Assembly: GCF_900112645.1 (NCBI RefSeq)
Contig: NZ_FOMO01000001.1
Coordinates: forward strand, 62,001 to 126,000
Source: Phytopseudomonas straminea
GTDB taxonomy: Bacteria > Pseudomonadota > Gammaproteobacteria > Pseudomonadales > Pseudomonadaceae
Direction: 5' to 3'
DNA length: 64,000 bases
Made by a program: the position numbers and the translations under genes. The notes beneath the pieces were generated by a model. The model made no database searches. It saw only the letters and a program-made list of their open reading frames with translations, and was not told the origin of the DNA. Positions 36,127 through 47,899 of the stretch are shown piece after piece; the stretch's first letter is position 1, and each line of letters begins with the position of its first letter.

Positions 36127-36752
36127 AGGTATTCGTCACTGCCGGCGCTCTATTGCTGACCGGCCTGCTCAGTGCCTGTTCGGTTCTGCCCAAGGGCGAG
36201 CCGCTCGAGGTGTATCTGCTGCCGAGCAACCTGCCGGTGCGTGCAGCCGGGGAGCAGCGGGAAAGCTGGTCGCTGCGGGTCAACCGCCCGCAGAGCAGCC
36301 AGTTGCTGGACAGCCCGCGCATCGCCGTACTGCCGCAAGGCGACCGCATCAGCGCCTACCAGGGCGCCCGCTGGAGCGACCGCGCGCCAGCGCTGTTCCG
36401 TGATCGGCTGATCGGCGCCCTCCTCGATGACGGCCGCGTCGGCGCCGTTAGCAGCGACGACAGCCGCCTGCAGGCCGACCTGGAGCTGAGCAGCGATCTG
36501 CGCGCCTTCCAGAGCGAATACCGCAATGGCCGGCCGGAGGTGCATATCCTGCTCGATGCTCGCCTGGTGCAGGCCGGCAACCAGCGCATACTCGCCAGCC
36601 GGCGTTTCGAAGTACGACAGATCGCTGGGGACACGGCGGTGGAATCGGTGGTTAAGACATTCGGCGCTGCCAATGACCAGTTGTCGCGCCAGCTGATCGA
36701 TTGGGTAGTGCAAGAAGGCCGACACAATGCGCCGGATAACAGCAAGCCCTGA
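36123..36752 (+). CDS. ABC-type transport auxiliary lipoprotein (PqiC-like)
   Basis: A 209-residue lipoprotein with signal peptide and lipobox LLSAC (Cys at about residue 19). The rest matches the ABC-transport auxiliary component family (PqiC/YmbA): SWSLRVNRPQSSQLLDSPRIAVLPQGDRISAYQGARWSDRAPALFRDRLIGAL is the family core. It probably sits at the outer membrane and receives the MCE-protein substrate. It is the last gene of the operon; a family B repeat follows. Confidence 0.9.
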   Translation: MKVFVTAGALLLTGLLSACSVLPKGEPLEVYLLPSNLPVRAAGEQRESWSLRVNRPQSSQLLDSPRIAVLPQGDRISAYQGARWSDRAPALFRDRLIGALLDDGRVGAVSSDDSRLQADLELSSDLRAFQSEYRNGRPEVHILLDARLVQAGNQRILASRRFEVRQIAGDTAVESVVKTFGAANDQLSRQLIDWVVQEGRHNAPDNSKP

Positions 36753-36783
36753 AAACTGTTAGTAGCGAGCATTAGAGCTGGCT

Positions 36784-36838
36784 CCTGTGGGAACGGGCCA
36801 TGCCCGTGATTTTCGCGCGCATGGCGCGCTCCCACAGG
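36784..36838. repeat. Dispersed palindromic element, family B, copy 2
   Basis: CCTGTGGGAACGGGCCATGC faces the inverse arm ATGGCGCGCTCCCACAGG between the convergent lipoprotein gene and clpB. It is nearly identical to the copy at 20982-21033. Confidence 0.8.
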
Positions 36839-36863
36839 TCGATGACAGCTATCGCTGCATAAT

Positions 36864-36901
36864 AAAAAACGGCCGATGTGATCACTCACACCAGCCGTTC
36901 T
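36864..36901 (-). terminator. Terminator of clpB
   Basis: On the minus strand AACGGCTGGTGTGA pairs (with G-U pairs) to TCACATCGGCCGTT around a GTGA loop and is followed by TTTTTATT, 20 bases after the clpB stop. Confidence 0.85.
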
Positions 36902-36921
36902 TTGTGCTGCATTATCAGGCT

Positions 36922-39486
<2,565 letters not shown>

Positions 39487-39559
39487 GGCGTCTTCCTTCC
39501 TGTAAAGGCAGGCCGGCGCGGTGCATGCGCCTGACAATAAAACCTGCCGAGATGGAGCA

Positions 39560-39588
39560 TAGATGAGGCCGATTGTGCGGGTTTCAAG
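39560..39588 (-). promoter_or_regulatory. Sigma-32 heat-shock promoter of clpB
   Basis: On the minus strand CTTGAAA is followed after 13 bases by CCTCATCTA, close to the RpoH consensus (CTTGAAA, 11-16 bases, CCCCATNTA), with one mismatch in the -10 region. It is 74 bases upstream of the clpB ATG. Confidence 0.88.
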
Positions 39589-39738
39589 CGGAGAGGTTTT
39601 GCGGTGGATCAGGGGCGGCGTCGAAAGTGCCACCCCTGATGACGCGCCGTTCGACAGCGGCGCCCGTGCTGACGATCACTTAGGACCTACTCACGGTCTT
39701 TCGGCCCGACTTCAGTACCTTGTTCCGGCCACGGTCTT

Positions 39739-39808
39739 GTAGGAGCGGCTTTAGCCTCGAGCTCTTTAATTGTCCTGATAACAAGCTCGCGGCTAAAGCC
39801 GCTCCTAC
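39739..39808. repeat. Dispersed palindromic element, family C
   Basis: GTAGGAGCGGCTTTAGCC and its perfect inverse GGCTAAAGCCGCTCCTAC, 34 bases apart, flank CGAGCTC / GAGCTCG-like inner arms. It sits between pgeF and clpB, whose upstream gap (39487-39823) otherwise holds only the clpB promoter. GTAGGAGCGGCTT palindromes are widespread in Pseudomonas. Confidence 0.85.
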
Positions 39809-39823
39809 GCAATTGCTGAGTGT

Positions 39824-40564
39824 CTAGCGATCCGCCAGCCAGATCAGCGACGCGAAGCGCCCGGTCTGGGCCGCGCGTCGGTAGGAGTAGAAGCGCGAAT
39901 CACTGACGGTGCAGAAACCGCCGCCATATACGGCGTTGACACCACGCGCCGCCAGGCGGATGCGCGCCAGCTGATAGATATCGGCCATAAAGCGCCCGGC
40001 ATTCTGGCTCGGCATGAAAGCGCCCGCGGCCTGAGCATGCTGACTGACGAAGGCCTCACGCACCTCGGCGCCAACCTCGAAGGCCTGGGGGCCGATGGCC
40101 GGTCCCAGCCAGACGAGCGTGTCGTCCGCCTCGATAGCCAGCGCATCCTGCGTGGCTTCCAGCACGCCATTGGCCAGGCCGCGCCAGCCGGCGTGGGCTG
40201 CAGCCACAAGACTGCCGGCGCGGTCGCAGAACAACACCGGCAGGCAGTCGGCGGTCATCACCGTGGCGGCAATGCCGGGTGTCGCCGTCCAGCTGGCGTC
40301 GGCTTCGACCACCGTTTCCGGGTCGGCATGGGCAACGGCAATACCATGCACCTGCTGCAGCCAGGCCGGCCGACAGCCGAGCTGGCTGAGCAAACGCTGG
40401 CGATTCTTGGCCACCGCTGCCGGGTCATCCTCGACATGGCCGGCCAGGTTGAAGCTGTCGTAGGGCGCCTGGCTCACGCCTCCGGCGCGGGTGGTCACGC
40501 AGGCACGCACCCAGTCGGGCGCTGGCCAGTTGGGCGTCAGCCAGTCGTGGGCCTTGTCACTCAT
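39824..40564 (-). CDS. pgeF: Laccase-domain protein, peptidoglycan editing factor
   Basis: PgeF (YfiH family) removes L-Ser-containing muropeptide precursors from the peptidoglycan pathway; it was formerly called a polyphenol oxidase. The 246 residues include the metal-binding motifs TADCLPVLFCD and AAAHAGWRGLANGVLEA and the C-terminal GGGFCTVSDSRFYSYRR, all typical. It overlaps the end of rluD by four bases, the conserved rluD-pgeF arrangement, and probably shares its transcript. Confidence 0.95.
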   Translation of the reverse strand: MSDKAHDWLTPNWPAPDWVRACVTTRAGGVSQAPYDSFNLAGHVEDDPAAVAKNRQRLLSQLGCRPAWLQQVHGIAVAHADPETVVEADASWTATPGIAATVMTADCLPVLFCDRAGSLVAAAHAGWRGLANGVLEATQDALAIEADDTLVWLGPAIGPQAFEVGAEVREAFVSQHAQAAGAFMPSQNAGRFMADIYQLARIRLAARGVNAVYGGGFCTVSDSRFYSYRRAAQTGRFASLIWLADR

Positions 40565-41535
40565 CCGATGAACGCCTCGCGATCCTGACGCAGGAGACTC
40601 AGCAACCAGACGAAGTCATCGGGCAGCGGCGACTGCCACTTCATGCGCTCACCGGTAATCGGGTGATCCAGCTCGAGGAAACGCGCGTGCAGGGCCTGGC
40701 GCGGAAACTCCTTGAGGTTCTGCACCATGGTCTGGCTGGCGGCCGGCGGAATACGGAAGCGGCCGGCATACACCGGGTCGCCCACCAGCGGGAAACCGAT
40801 ATGGCTCATGTGCACGCGAATCTGGTGCGTGCGGCCGGTTTCCAGTTTGACGCGGGCGTGGGTGTGCGAACGGAAGCGCTCCAGCACACGGTAGTGGCTG
40901 ACTGCGGGCTTGCCGCCATCGGTCACCGCCATACGCTGGCGCTGGGACGAGCTGCGGCCGATGGGCGCGTTGATCTTGCCGCCCGAAGTGATCACACCGA
41001 TGACGATACATTCATAGATACGGCTCACGGTGCGCTTCTGCAACTGATCGACCAGGCGGGTCTGCGCCTCGATGGTCTTGGCGACCACCATCAGGCCGGT
41101 GGTGTCCTTGTCCAGGCGGTGCACGATGCCCGCGCGCGGCACGTTGACGATGTCCGGCACGTGGTGCAGCAGCGCATTGAGCAGGGTGCCATCGGCATGC
41201 CCGGCCGCCGGGTGCACGACCAGGCCGGCGGGCTTGTCGATCACCAGGATCTGCTCGTCCTCGTAGACGATGTTGAGCTCGATGTCCTGGGCGATCCACT
41301 CACCCTGGGCTTCCTGCTCGGCCGACAGCGCCAGAACGGCGCCACCGTGGACTATATCGCGCGGGCGCAGCACCTGGCCGTCGACGGTCAGGTTGCCCTC
41401 CTTGATCCAGCCGGAAAGGCGCGAGCGCGAATGCTCGGCGAACAGCTGGGCGGCGACTTGATCGAGGCGCTGGCCGCCCAGATCGGCGGGGACCTCGGCG
41501 GTTAATTCAATGGCCTGCTTATTGATAGATGACAT
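40561..41535 (-). CDS. rluD: 23S rRNA pseudouridine(1911/1915/1917) synthase
   Basis: RluD makes three pseudouridines in helix 69 of 23S rRNA. The 324-residue protein has an N-terminal S4 RNA-binding domain (GQRLDQVAAQLFAEHSRSRLSGWIKEGNLTVDGQ) and the catalytic HRLDKDTTGLMVVAK motif with the nucleophile Asp at about residue 140, then HTHARVKLETGRTHQIRVHM. The ATG at 41535 fits the family N-terminus; the ribosome site is weak. It is divergent from bamD and upstream of pgeF, as in other pseudomonads. Confidence 0.95.
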   Translation of the reverse strand: MSSINKQAIELTAEVPADLGGQRLDQVAAQLFAEHSRSRLSGWIKEGNLTVDGQVLRPRDIVHGGAVLALSAEQEAQGEWIAQDIELNIVYEDEQILVIDKPAGLVVHPAAGHADGTLLNALLHHVPDIVNVPRAGIVHRLDKDTTGLMVVAKTIEAQTRLVDQLQKRTVSRIYECIVIGVITSGGKINAPIGRSSSQRQRMAVTDGGKPAVSHYRVLERFRSHTHARVKLETGRTHQIRVHMSHIGFPLVGDPVYAGRFRIPPAASQTMVQNLKEFPRQALHARFLELDHPITGERMKWQSPLPDDFVWLLSLLRQDREAFIG

Positions 41536-41682
41536 GCTCGGCAACGGCGGGGGCATAGCCTTTGGTTTCGGCTACACGCTTGTGGTTAAATACGGCGTCT
41601 TTGCCCCAGGGGTACCGGGGGCACTCATCATAACAGGACGGCCCTGCCCAAGACAGCCGCCGTCCCAGGGACGCAAGCCGCC

Positions 41683-42672
41683 ATGCCAGTGAAACACCTG
41701 CTGCTGATCGCCATCCTCGCACTTACCGCCGCCTGTTCCTCCAAGGAAGTCCTGGACGAAAACCTGAGCGAGGCAGAACTCTACCAGCAGGCTCAGCAAG
41801 ACCTGGATAATGGCAGCTACACCAGCGCCGTCACCAAGCTCAAGGCCCTGGAATCGCGCTACCCCTTCGGCCGTTACGCCGAGCAGTCGCAGCTTGAGCT
41901 GATCTACGCCAACTACAAGAACGCCGAGCCGGAAGCCGCGCGCTCCGCCGCCGAGCGCTTCATCCGTCTGCACCCGCAGCACCCGAACGTCGACTATGCC
42001 TACTACCTCAAAGGCCTGGCCTCGTTCGACCAGGACCGCGGCATCGTCGCCCGCTTCCTGCCGCTGGACATGACCAAGCGTGATCCGGGCGCGGCCCGCG
42101 ACTCCTACAACGAGTTCGCCCAGCTCACCAGCCGTTATCCAAACAGCCGCTACGCACCGGATGCCAAGCAGCGCATGATCTACCTGCGCAATCTCCTGGC
42201 CGCTTACGAAATTCACGTCGCCCACTACTACCTGCGCCGCCACGCTTACGTGGCTGCGGCCAACCGTGGCCGCTACGTGGTGGAAAACTTCCAGGAGACC
42301 CCGTCAGTCGGCGACGGCTTGGCCGTAATGGTCGAGTCCTACCAGCGCCTGACCCTGGACGACCTGGCCGCTACCAGCCTGGAAACCCTCAAGCTCAACT
42401 ACCCCGATCATCCGAGCCTGGAAAACGGCGAGTTCGTGCCACAGGAAGAGGCCGCCGACGAACGCTCCTGGCTGGCCAAGGCTACCCTCGGCCTGATCGA
42501 AAGCGACGCGCCACCACCTCCAAGCCAGACCCAGGCCAGCCAGGACGTGCAGCGCCAGTACCAGGAAGCAGTCGACCAGATGCCGGCAGAGCTGAAATCC
42601 GGCGAGCAGGGCGAGGCGCAAGGCCGCAAACGCTCCTGGTTCAGCTACATGACATTCGGCCTGTTCGACTGA
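41683..42672 (+). CDS. bamD: Outer-membrane assembly lipoprotein BamD
   Basis: BamD is the essential lipoprotein of the BAM complex that inserts beta-barrel proteins in the outer membrane. The 329 residues start with signal peptide and lipobox LTAAC (Cys18), followed by five TPR-like repeats (for example [30 protein letters not shown] and [24 protein letters not shown]). The C-terminal ~80 residues are a variable extension common in Pseudomonas BamD (formerly ComL). A terminator hairpin follows. Confidence 0.96.
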   Translation: MPVKHLLLIAILALTAACSSKEVLDENLSEAELYQQAQQDLDNGSYTSAVTKLKALESRYPFGRYAEQSQLELIYANYKNAEPEAARSAAERFIRLHPQHPNVDYAYYLKGLASFDQDRGIVARFLPLDMTKRDPGAARDSYNEFAQLTSRYPNSRYAPDAKQRMIYLRNLLAAYEIHVAHYYLRRHAYVAAANRGRYVVENFQETPSVGDGLAVMVESYQRLTLDDLAATSLETLKLNYPDHPSLENGEFVPQEEAADERSWLAKATLGLIESDAPPPPSQTQASQDVQRQYQEAVDQMPAELKSGEQGEAQGRKRSWFSYMTFGLFD

Positions 42673-42697
42673 ACTCTGTCTTCACGCCAGCCTGATC

Positions 42698-42727
42698 ACG
42701 ATGCCAGTCAATCGACTGGCATCGTGC
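42698..42727 (+). terminator. Terminator after bamD
   Basis: ACGATGCCAGTC and GACTGGCATCGT form a 12-base stem around a six-base AATC-type loop, followed by GCTTTC. The U run is imperfect. Confidence 0.7.
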
Positions 42728-42818
42728 TTTCTGGCCTGGCAAAAACGCGTGCCGGGTAACTGTGCGGGCAAGTCGTCGTTAGCTACACTGCCCCATCCCT
42801 CGACACGAAGAGAGCGCC

Positions 42819-43064
42819 ATGGGCCTGTTCCGCCTGCTGTTCTGGATTGCTATCATTTTTGCCGTCATCTGGGTATGGCGGCGCTATGTCAGTGCCCCGC
42901 GCCAGCGCCAGAAGGCAACCCCAACCGCAGACAGCCCGACGCCGATGGTGCGCTGTGCCCATTGCGGCGTGCACACACCGCAGCAGCACGCCCTACAGCT
43001 GGCGCAGCGCTGGTACTGCAGCCAGGCCCACCTGGAACAAGGCCCCAAGCCCGGTGCCCAATAG
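42819..43064 (+). CDS. PP0621-like small membrane-anchored zinc-ribbon protein
   Basis: This 81-residue protein starts with one membrane helix (LFRLLFWIAIIFAVIWVWRRYV), a short linker and a zinc-binding-like domain with CAHCGVHTPQQHAL and RWYCSQAHLEQ. It resembles the conserved pseudomonad family annotated PP0621. It lies directly before pilS and its end overlaps the pilS start by about 11 bases, so it is probably co-transcribed with pilSR. Function unknown. Confidence 0.82.
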   Translation: MGLFRLLFWIAIIFAVIWVWRRYVSAPRQRQKATPTADSPTPMVRCAHCGVHTPQQHALQLAQRWYCSQAHLEQGPKPGAQ

Positions 43065-44646
43065 CGCGCTAGCGGTACGCGGCTCCCAGGGCCACCGTAT
43101 CTTCCGGCTGTATCACCTCTATCGCCTGATCATCGGCGTGGTGCTGGTGCTGCTGGTTTCCGCGAACCTGGACTCCGAACTGCTGGAGCTGGCCCACGTG
43201 CCGCTGTTTCGCGGTGCCAGCTGGGTCTATTTGATTCTCAACATCCTGATCGCGCTGACGCTACACACGCCCAACCGCCTGCTGCCGGTATTCGCCGTGG
43301 CGCTGGGCGACGTGATCATGCTCTCGGCGCTGTTCTACGCCGGCGGTGGCACGCCAAGCGGCATCGGCAACCTGTTGATCGTCTCGGTCGCGATCGCCAA
43401 TATCCTGCTGCGCGGACGCTTCGGCGTGCTGATCGCCGCCGCTGCGTCGATCGGCATGATCTACCTGACCTTCTACCTGAGCCTGCATCACGCGCAGGCC
43501 AGCGCCCAGTACGTGCAGGTCGGCGCTCTAGGCGCCCTGAGCTTCGCCGCCGCGCTGTTCGTGCAAGGTGTGACCCGCCGCCTGCAGGCCAGCGAGAGCC
43601 TCGCCGAACAGCGCGCCGCCGATGTGGCGGATCTGGAAACTCTCAATAACCTGATTCTGCAGCGCATGCGCACCGGCATTCTGGTAGTGGACGAGCAGCG
43701 CCGCGTGCTGCTGGCCAACCAGGCAGCCCTCGCCCTGCTGGATCAGCAGAACCTGGCGGGTAAGATTCTCGACCCGCACTGCACTGAACTGGTCAAACGC
43801 CTGCAGCAATGGCAGGAAAATAGCAGCCTGCGCCCTGCCAGCCTGCAGACGCTCAGCGACGGCCCGACCTTGCAGCCCAGCTTCATCCCACTGCAGCGTG
43901 GCGGCCAGCGGCACATCCTGATCCTGCTCGACGACATCTCCCAGATCGCCCAGCAGGCGCAGCAGCTCAAGCTGGTCGCCCTTGGGCGCCTTACCGCCGG
44001 CATCGCCCACGAGATTCGCAACCCGCTAGGCGCCATCAGCCATGCGGCGCAGCTGCTGCAGGAATCCGAAGACCTGCAGGGGCCGGATCTGCGCCTGGCG
44101 CAGATCATTCAGGATCACTCGCGGCGCATGAACCTCATCATCGAGAACGTACTGCAGCTCTCGCGCCGCCGCCAGGCCGAGCCGCAACTGCTGGATCTCA
44201 AATATTGGCTGCACCGCTTCGCTGCTGAATTTCGCAGCACAGCGCCGGCCTCCAAGGTGCTGCACCTGGCCATCGAAGGCAGCAGCATCCAAACGCGCAT
44301 GGATCCCAACCAGCTCAACCAGGTCATCACCAACCTGGTGCAAAACGGCCTGCGCCACAGCGCCAAGATCAATCCGCAAGGCCAGGTGTGGCTGAAGCTG
44401 TTCCGCGATCCGCGCAACGATCTGCCGGTGCTCGAAGTGCTTGACGACGGCGAAGGCGTGCCGGCAGACCAACTGCATCACATCTTCGAGCCTTTCTACA
44501 CCACGGAAAACAAAGGCACCGGCTTGGGCCTGTATATTTCCCGCGAGCTTTGCGAAAGCAACCAGGCTCATCTTCACTATCAACCACGCGAAGGCGGCGG
44601 CGCCTGCTTCCGTATCACCTTCGCGCATCCGCGAAAACTGAGCTGA
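43054..44646 (+). CDS. pilS: Type IV pilus sensor histidine kinase PilS
   Basis: PilS is the membrane kinase that controls pilA transcription through PilR. From the GTG at 43054 it has 530 residues, the P. aeruginosa length. It has six membrane helices in the first ~180 residues, a PAS-like linker (RMRTGILVVDEQRRVLLANQAALALL), the H-box GRLTAGIAHEIRNPLGAIS with the phospho-acceptor at H319 (the same number as in P. aeruginosa), and the ATPase N, G1 and G2 boxes (NLVQNGLRHSA, LDDGEGVPAD and GTGLGLYISREL). No ATG fits near the start; the GTG lies inside the end of the preceding gene. pilR follows after eight bases. Confidence 0.94.
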   Translation: MPNSALAVRGSQGHRIFRLYHLYRLIIGVVLVLLVSANLDSELLELAHVPLFRGASWVYLILNILIALTLHTPNRLLPVFAVALGDVIMLSALFYAGGGTPSGIGNLLIVSVAIANILLRGRFGVLIAAAASIGMIYLTFYLSLHHAQASAQYVQVGALGALSFAAALFVQGVTRRLQASESLAEQRAADVADLETLNNLILQRMRTGILVVDEQRRVLLANQAALALLDQQNLAGKILDPHCTELVKRLQQWQENSSLRPASLQTLSDGPTLQPSFIPLQRGGQRHILILLDDISQIAQQAQQLKLVALGRLTAGIAHEIRNPLGAISHAAQLLQESEDLQGPDLRLAQIIQDHSRRMNLIIENVLQLSRRRQAEPQLLDLKYWLHRFAAEFRSTAPASKVLHLAIEGSSIQTRMDPNQLNQVITNLVQNGLRHSAKINPQGQVWLKLFRDPRNDLPVLEVLDDGEGVPADQLHHIFEPFYTTENKGTGLGLYISRELCESNQAHLHYQPREGGGACFRITFAHPRKLS

Positions 44647-44654
44647 ACGACCTG

Positions 44655-45992
44655 ATGAATCGCCAGAGAGCCCTGATCGTCGACGACGAACCCGATATCC
44701 GCGAACTGCTGGAGATCACCCTCGGGCGCATGAAACTCGACACCCGCAGCGCCCGCAACGTCAAGGAAGCGCGTGAGTGGCTGGCCAAAGAGCCGTTCGA
44801 CCTGTGCCTGACCGACATGCGCATGCCCGACGGCACCGGGCTCGACGTCGTGCAGCACATCCAGCAGCGCTACCCGCAAACGCCGGTGGCAATGATCACC
44901 GCGTTCGGCAGCATGGATACCGCGATCAACGCGCTCAAGGCCGGCGCCTTCGATTTTCTGACCAAACCGGTCGACCTCGGCCGCCTGCGCGAGCTGGTCG
45001 ATACGGCGCTGCGCCTGCGCAGCCCTGAAGATGAAGAAGCCCCAGGAGCCAGCCGACTACTGGGTGAATCGCCACCGATGCGCGCCCTGCGTGCACAAAT
45101 TCAGAAGCTCGCCCGCAGCCAGGCGCCGGTGTACATCAGTGGCGAGTCGGGCAGCGGCAAGGAGCTGGTCGCGCGGCTGATCCACGAACAGGGCCCGCGT
45201 CGCGAGCGCGCCTTCGTGCCGGTCAACTGCGGCGCGATTCCCTCGGAGCTGATGGAAAGCGAATTCTTCGGCCACAAGAAGGGCAGCTTCACCGGCGCCG
45301 TCGAAGACAAACAGGGCCTGTTCCAGGCCGCCAACGGCGGCAGCCTGTTTCTCGACGAAGTGGCCGATCTGCCGCTGACCATGCAGGTCAAACTGCTGCG
45401 CGCCATTCAGGAAAAGGCCGTCCGCGCCGTCGGCGGCCAGCAGGAAGTGGTGGTCGACACCCGCATCCTGTGCGCCACCCACAAGGACCTCGCCGCCGAA
45501 GTGGCGGCCGGTCGCTTCCGCCAGGATCTCTACTACCGCCTCAACGTCATCGAACTGCGCGTACCGCCGCTGCGCGAGCGCCGTGAAGACATTCCGCTAT
45601 TGGCCGACGTGATGCTCAAGCGCCTCAACGAAGGCATCGGCCTGCCGCCGGTCAAGCTCGACGGCCCGGCGCTGGAAAAGCTCAAGAGTTACCGCTTCCC
45701 CGGCAACGTGCGCGAGCTCGAGAACATGCTGGAGCGCGCCTACACGCTGTGCGAAGGCGACGTGATCTGCGCCAACGACCTCCGCCTCGCAGACGCCGCA
45801 CCGGCTGGCGAGAACGGCGACGCCAGCCTGGCGCAGATCGACAACATCGAGGATTACCTGGAAGACGTCGAACGCAAACTGATCATGCAGGCGCTGGAGG
45901 AAACCCGCTGGAACCGCACCGCCGCCGCCCAGCGCCTGGGCCTGAGCTTTCGCTCGATGCGCTATCGCCTCAAGAAACTGGGCATCGACTGA
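44655..45992 (+). CDS. pilR: Sigma-54-dependent response regulator PilR
   Basis: PilR activates the RpoN promoter of pilA. The 445 residues comprise a receiver domain (ALIVDDEPDIRELLE with the phosphorylation site D54 in CLTDMRMPDG), an AAA+ domain with Walker A GESGSGKE at about 169, the sigma-54 contact loop ESEFFGHKKGSFTGA, and a C-terminal Fis-type HTH (ETRWNRTAAAQRLGLSFRSMRYRLKKLGID). The ATG at 44655 starts at the receiver domain; upstream in-frame codons lie inside pilS. Its predicted target, the pilA promoter, is at 13778-13796 in this window. Confidence 0.96.
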   Translation: MNRQRALIVDDEPDIRELLEITLGRMKLDTRSARNVKEAREWLAKEPFDLCLTDMRMPDGTGLDVVQHIQQRYPQTPVAMITAFGSMDTAINALKAGAFDFLTKPVDLGRLRELVDTALRLRSPEDEEAPGASRLLGESPPMRALRAQIQKLARSQAPVYISGESGSGKELVARLIHEQGPRRERAFVPVNCGAIPSELMESEFFGHKKGSFTGAVEDKQGLFQAANGGSLFLDEVADLPLTMQVKLLRAIQEKAVRAVGGQQEVVVDTRILCATHKDLAAEVAAGRFRQDLYYRLNVIELRVPPLRERREDIPLLADVMLKRLNEGIGLPPVKLDGPALEKLKSYRFPGNVRELENMLERAYTLCEGDVICANDLRLADAAPAGENGDASLAQIDNIEDYLEDVERKLIMQALEETRWNRTAAAQRLGLSFRSMRYRLKKLGID

Positions 45993-46035
45993 GACCGTAG
46001 CCTGCGGTTGCCCACCCCCTGAGCACACAGCCCTC

Positions 46036-46067
46036 GTAGCCTGAGGTTGAGCGAAGCGATACCCAGG
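46036..46067. repeat. Dispersed palindromic element, family A (half copy)
   Basis: GTAGCCTGAGGTTGAGCGAA followed by GCGATACCCAGG equals the left arm of the element at 3840-3909. It lies between the convergent pilR and thiO genes. Confidence 0.7.
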
Positions 46068-46100
46068 TTCAGCGGCCCCGCCCCAAAGCAGGTCGCCTAC

Positions 46101-47195
46101 CTAAAAACGCCCTGCCGGCGAGTAAGGCGCCGGATCGATGATCGGCTCACGCCTCAGCATCAGATCCGCCAGCAACCGGCAGGATGCCGGCGCCAGCACC
46201 AGTCCATTGCGGTAATGCCCGCAATTCAGCCACAAGCCCTGATGCTCCGGCACCTCACCGATAAAGGGAATGCCCTCGGGCGAGCCGGGCCGCAATCCAG
46301 CCCAATGTCCTACCACCTCGGCGTCGCGCAATGCCGGCAGCAACGTTTCGGCAGACGCCCGCAGACTGACCAGTGCGTCATTGGTCGGCGTTTTATCGAA
46401 GCCGGCATGCTCCAGCGTACTGCCCACCAGAATGTGACCGTCACGCCGCGGAATCGCATAACGCCCACCGGCCAGCACCATGCTGGGCAGAAAATCCTGC
46501 GCACACTTGAACAGAATCATCTGCCCTTTGACCGGTTCGACGGGCAGGCTCATTTCCAGACTCTGCAATAGCTCGCCGCTCCACGCGCCGGCAGCGACAA
46601 CAACTTGCTCGGCCAACAACTCGCCAGCGGCAATTTGCACCCCTGCGATACGGGTGCCTTCGCGCACGAACTGCACAACCGGGCTGTGCTCACGCAGCGT
46701 TACATTCGGCAAACGTTGCAGGGCGGCGCGCAATGCCTTGACCAGCCGCGGGTTACGCACATTGGCGACGCCGGACATATAAATGGCGCGCTGGAATCCG
46801 GCGCCCAGAGCGGAAACCTGCCCATAGGCCGACTCGACCGGCACCTCATGCAACGGCCGCCCCTCACGCTGCGCCCAGGCCAACGCATCGGCCTGATCGT
46901 CCAGATCCAGCCAGTACAGACCGGTGACATGCACTTCGGGGTCGATACCGGTGTCCGCCAGCAACCGCTCGCCCAAGCCTGGGTAGTAATCCTGAGACCA
47001 ATGCGCCAGCGCCGTCACCGCCTGGCTGTATCGCCATGGATACAGCGGCGACACGATCCCGCCCCCTGCCCAGGATGCCTCCGAACCAACAGAACCACGA
47101 TCCAGCAAGGTGACGCGCTTGCCTGCCATCGCCAGTTGATAGGCCGACAACAACCCGATAACCCCGCCCCCCACCACAATCACATCCGCACGCAC
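46101..47195 (-). CDS. thiO: Glycine oxidase ThiO
   Basis: ThiO is an FAD-dependent amine oxidase that supplies the glycine imine for the thiazole ring of thiamine. The 364 residues start with the FAD motif VIVVGGGVIGLLSAYQLAMAGKRVTLLDRG, contain EASWAGGGIVSPLYPWRYS, and end with WAGLRPGSPEGIPFIGE and HYRNGLVLAPASCRLLADLM, as in the DAO/ThiO family. The length is normal. It is divergent from the fimT operon, the same position as in other pseudomonads. Confidence 0.93.
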   Translation of the reverse strand: MRADVIVVGGGVIGLLSAYQLAMAGKRVTLLDRGSVGSEASWAGGGIVSPLYPWRYSQAVTALAHWSQDYYPGLGERLLADTGIDPEVHVTGLYWLDLDDQADALAWAQREGRPLHEVPVESAYGQVSALGAGFQRAIYMSGVANVRNPRLVKALRAALQRLPNVTLREHSPVVQFVREGTRIAGVQIAAGELLAEQVVVAAGAWSGELLQSLEMSLPVEPVKGQMILFKCAQDFLPSMVLAGGRYAIPRRDGHILVGSTLEHAGFDKTPTNDALVSLRASAETLLPALRDAEVVGHWAGLRPGSPEGIPFIGEVPEHQGLWLNCGHYRNGLVLAPASCRLLADLMLRREPIIDPAPYSPAGRF

Positions 47196-47305
47196 AACTC
47201 ACCCCAGTCACGAAAACGGCAAGCCTTGACAGCGACACCTCAGGGTCTAAACAGAAAAGGCAGGCCAGGAAGGCCGCCAATCATACGCGCATAGGGATGT
47301 GAACC

Positions 47306-47797
47306 ATGAATCGAGATCAACACCAGGGTTTTACCCTCGTCGAATTGCTGATTGCCCTCGCACTGATGGGCACCCTCCTCGCGCTCGCCCTGCCTTCTTT
47401 CGGTCGTTTTCAGGAAAACAAACGTGTGCTGATATCGCGCGACTTGCTGACGTCGCATGTCCAGCAGACCCGCGTCAGTGCAATCAACAGCGGGCGGCCG
47501 CACCAACTATGCGGCTCCAGCGATGGGGAGAAATGCGATGGGGATTGGGGCAGCTACTGGCTGATCACCACTGTAGGCAAAACTCCATCCGTATTGCGCC
47601 AGCAAGCGGCGCCCTCCAGCAGCATATGCAGGACCGCGTTTGGTGGTACCGGTATCCGCTTTCACCCAAATGGCACAAGCGGAACCAGCAACGGCAAGCT
47701 GACGATCTGCAATACCGACGGCCCGCATCACGTCCTGACGTTGAACCGCCAGGGGCGCCTGAAAGTAGAAGAGAGTCACAACTCGGGCTGCTGCTAA
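47306..47797 (+). CDS. fimT: Minor pilin FimT
   Basis: A 163-residue GspH/FimT-type minor prepilin with a short leader ending QG before FTLVELLIALALMGTLLALALP; Glu5 is present. The body (RDLLTSHVQQTRVSAINSGRPHQLCGSS) fits the GspH-like domain, and the tail ends in a CC pair. FimT is one of two similar minor pilins here; in P. aeruginosa it is dispensable for twitching, but FimT of some species binds DNA. It is the first gene of the cluster and is divergent from thiO. Confidence 0.93.
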   Translation: MNRDQHQGFTLVELLIALALMGTLLALALPSFGRFQENKRVLISRDLLTSHVQQTRVSAINSGRPHQLCGSSDGEKCDGDWGSYWLITTVGKTPSVLRQQAAPSSSICRTAFGGTGIRFHPNGTSGTSNGKLTICNTDGPHHVLTLNRQGRLKVEESHNSGCC

Positions 47798-47899
47798 ACC
47801 GGTCATCGTGCAACACAGGCCGGTTATCTCCCACGACAAGACAGACATTTATGAAGCGATCACTATTCACTCGCCTCCCCGCCAGCAGATCGGTTCACC

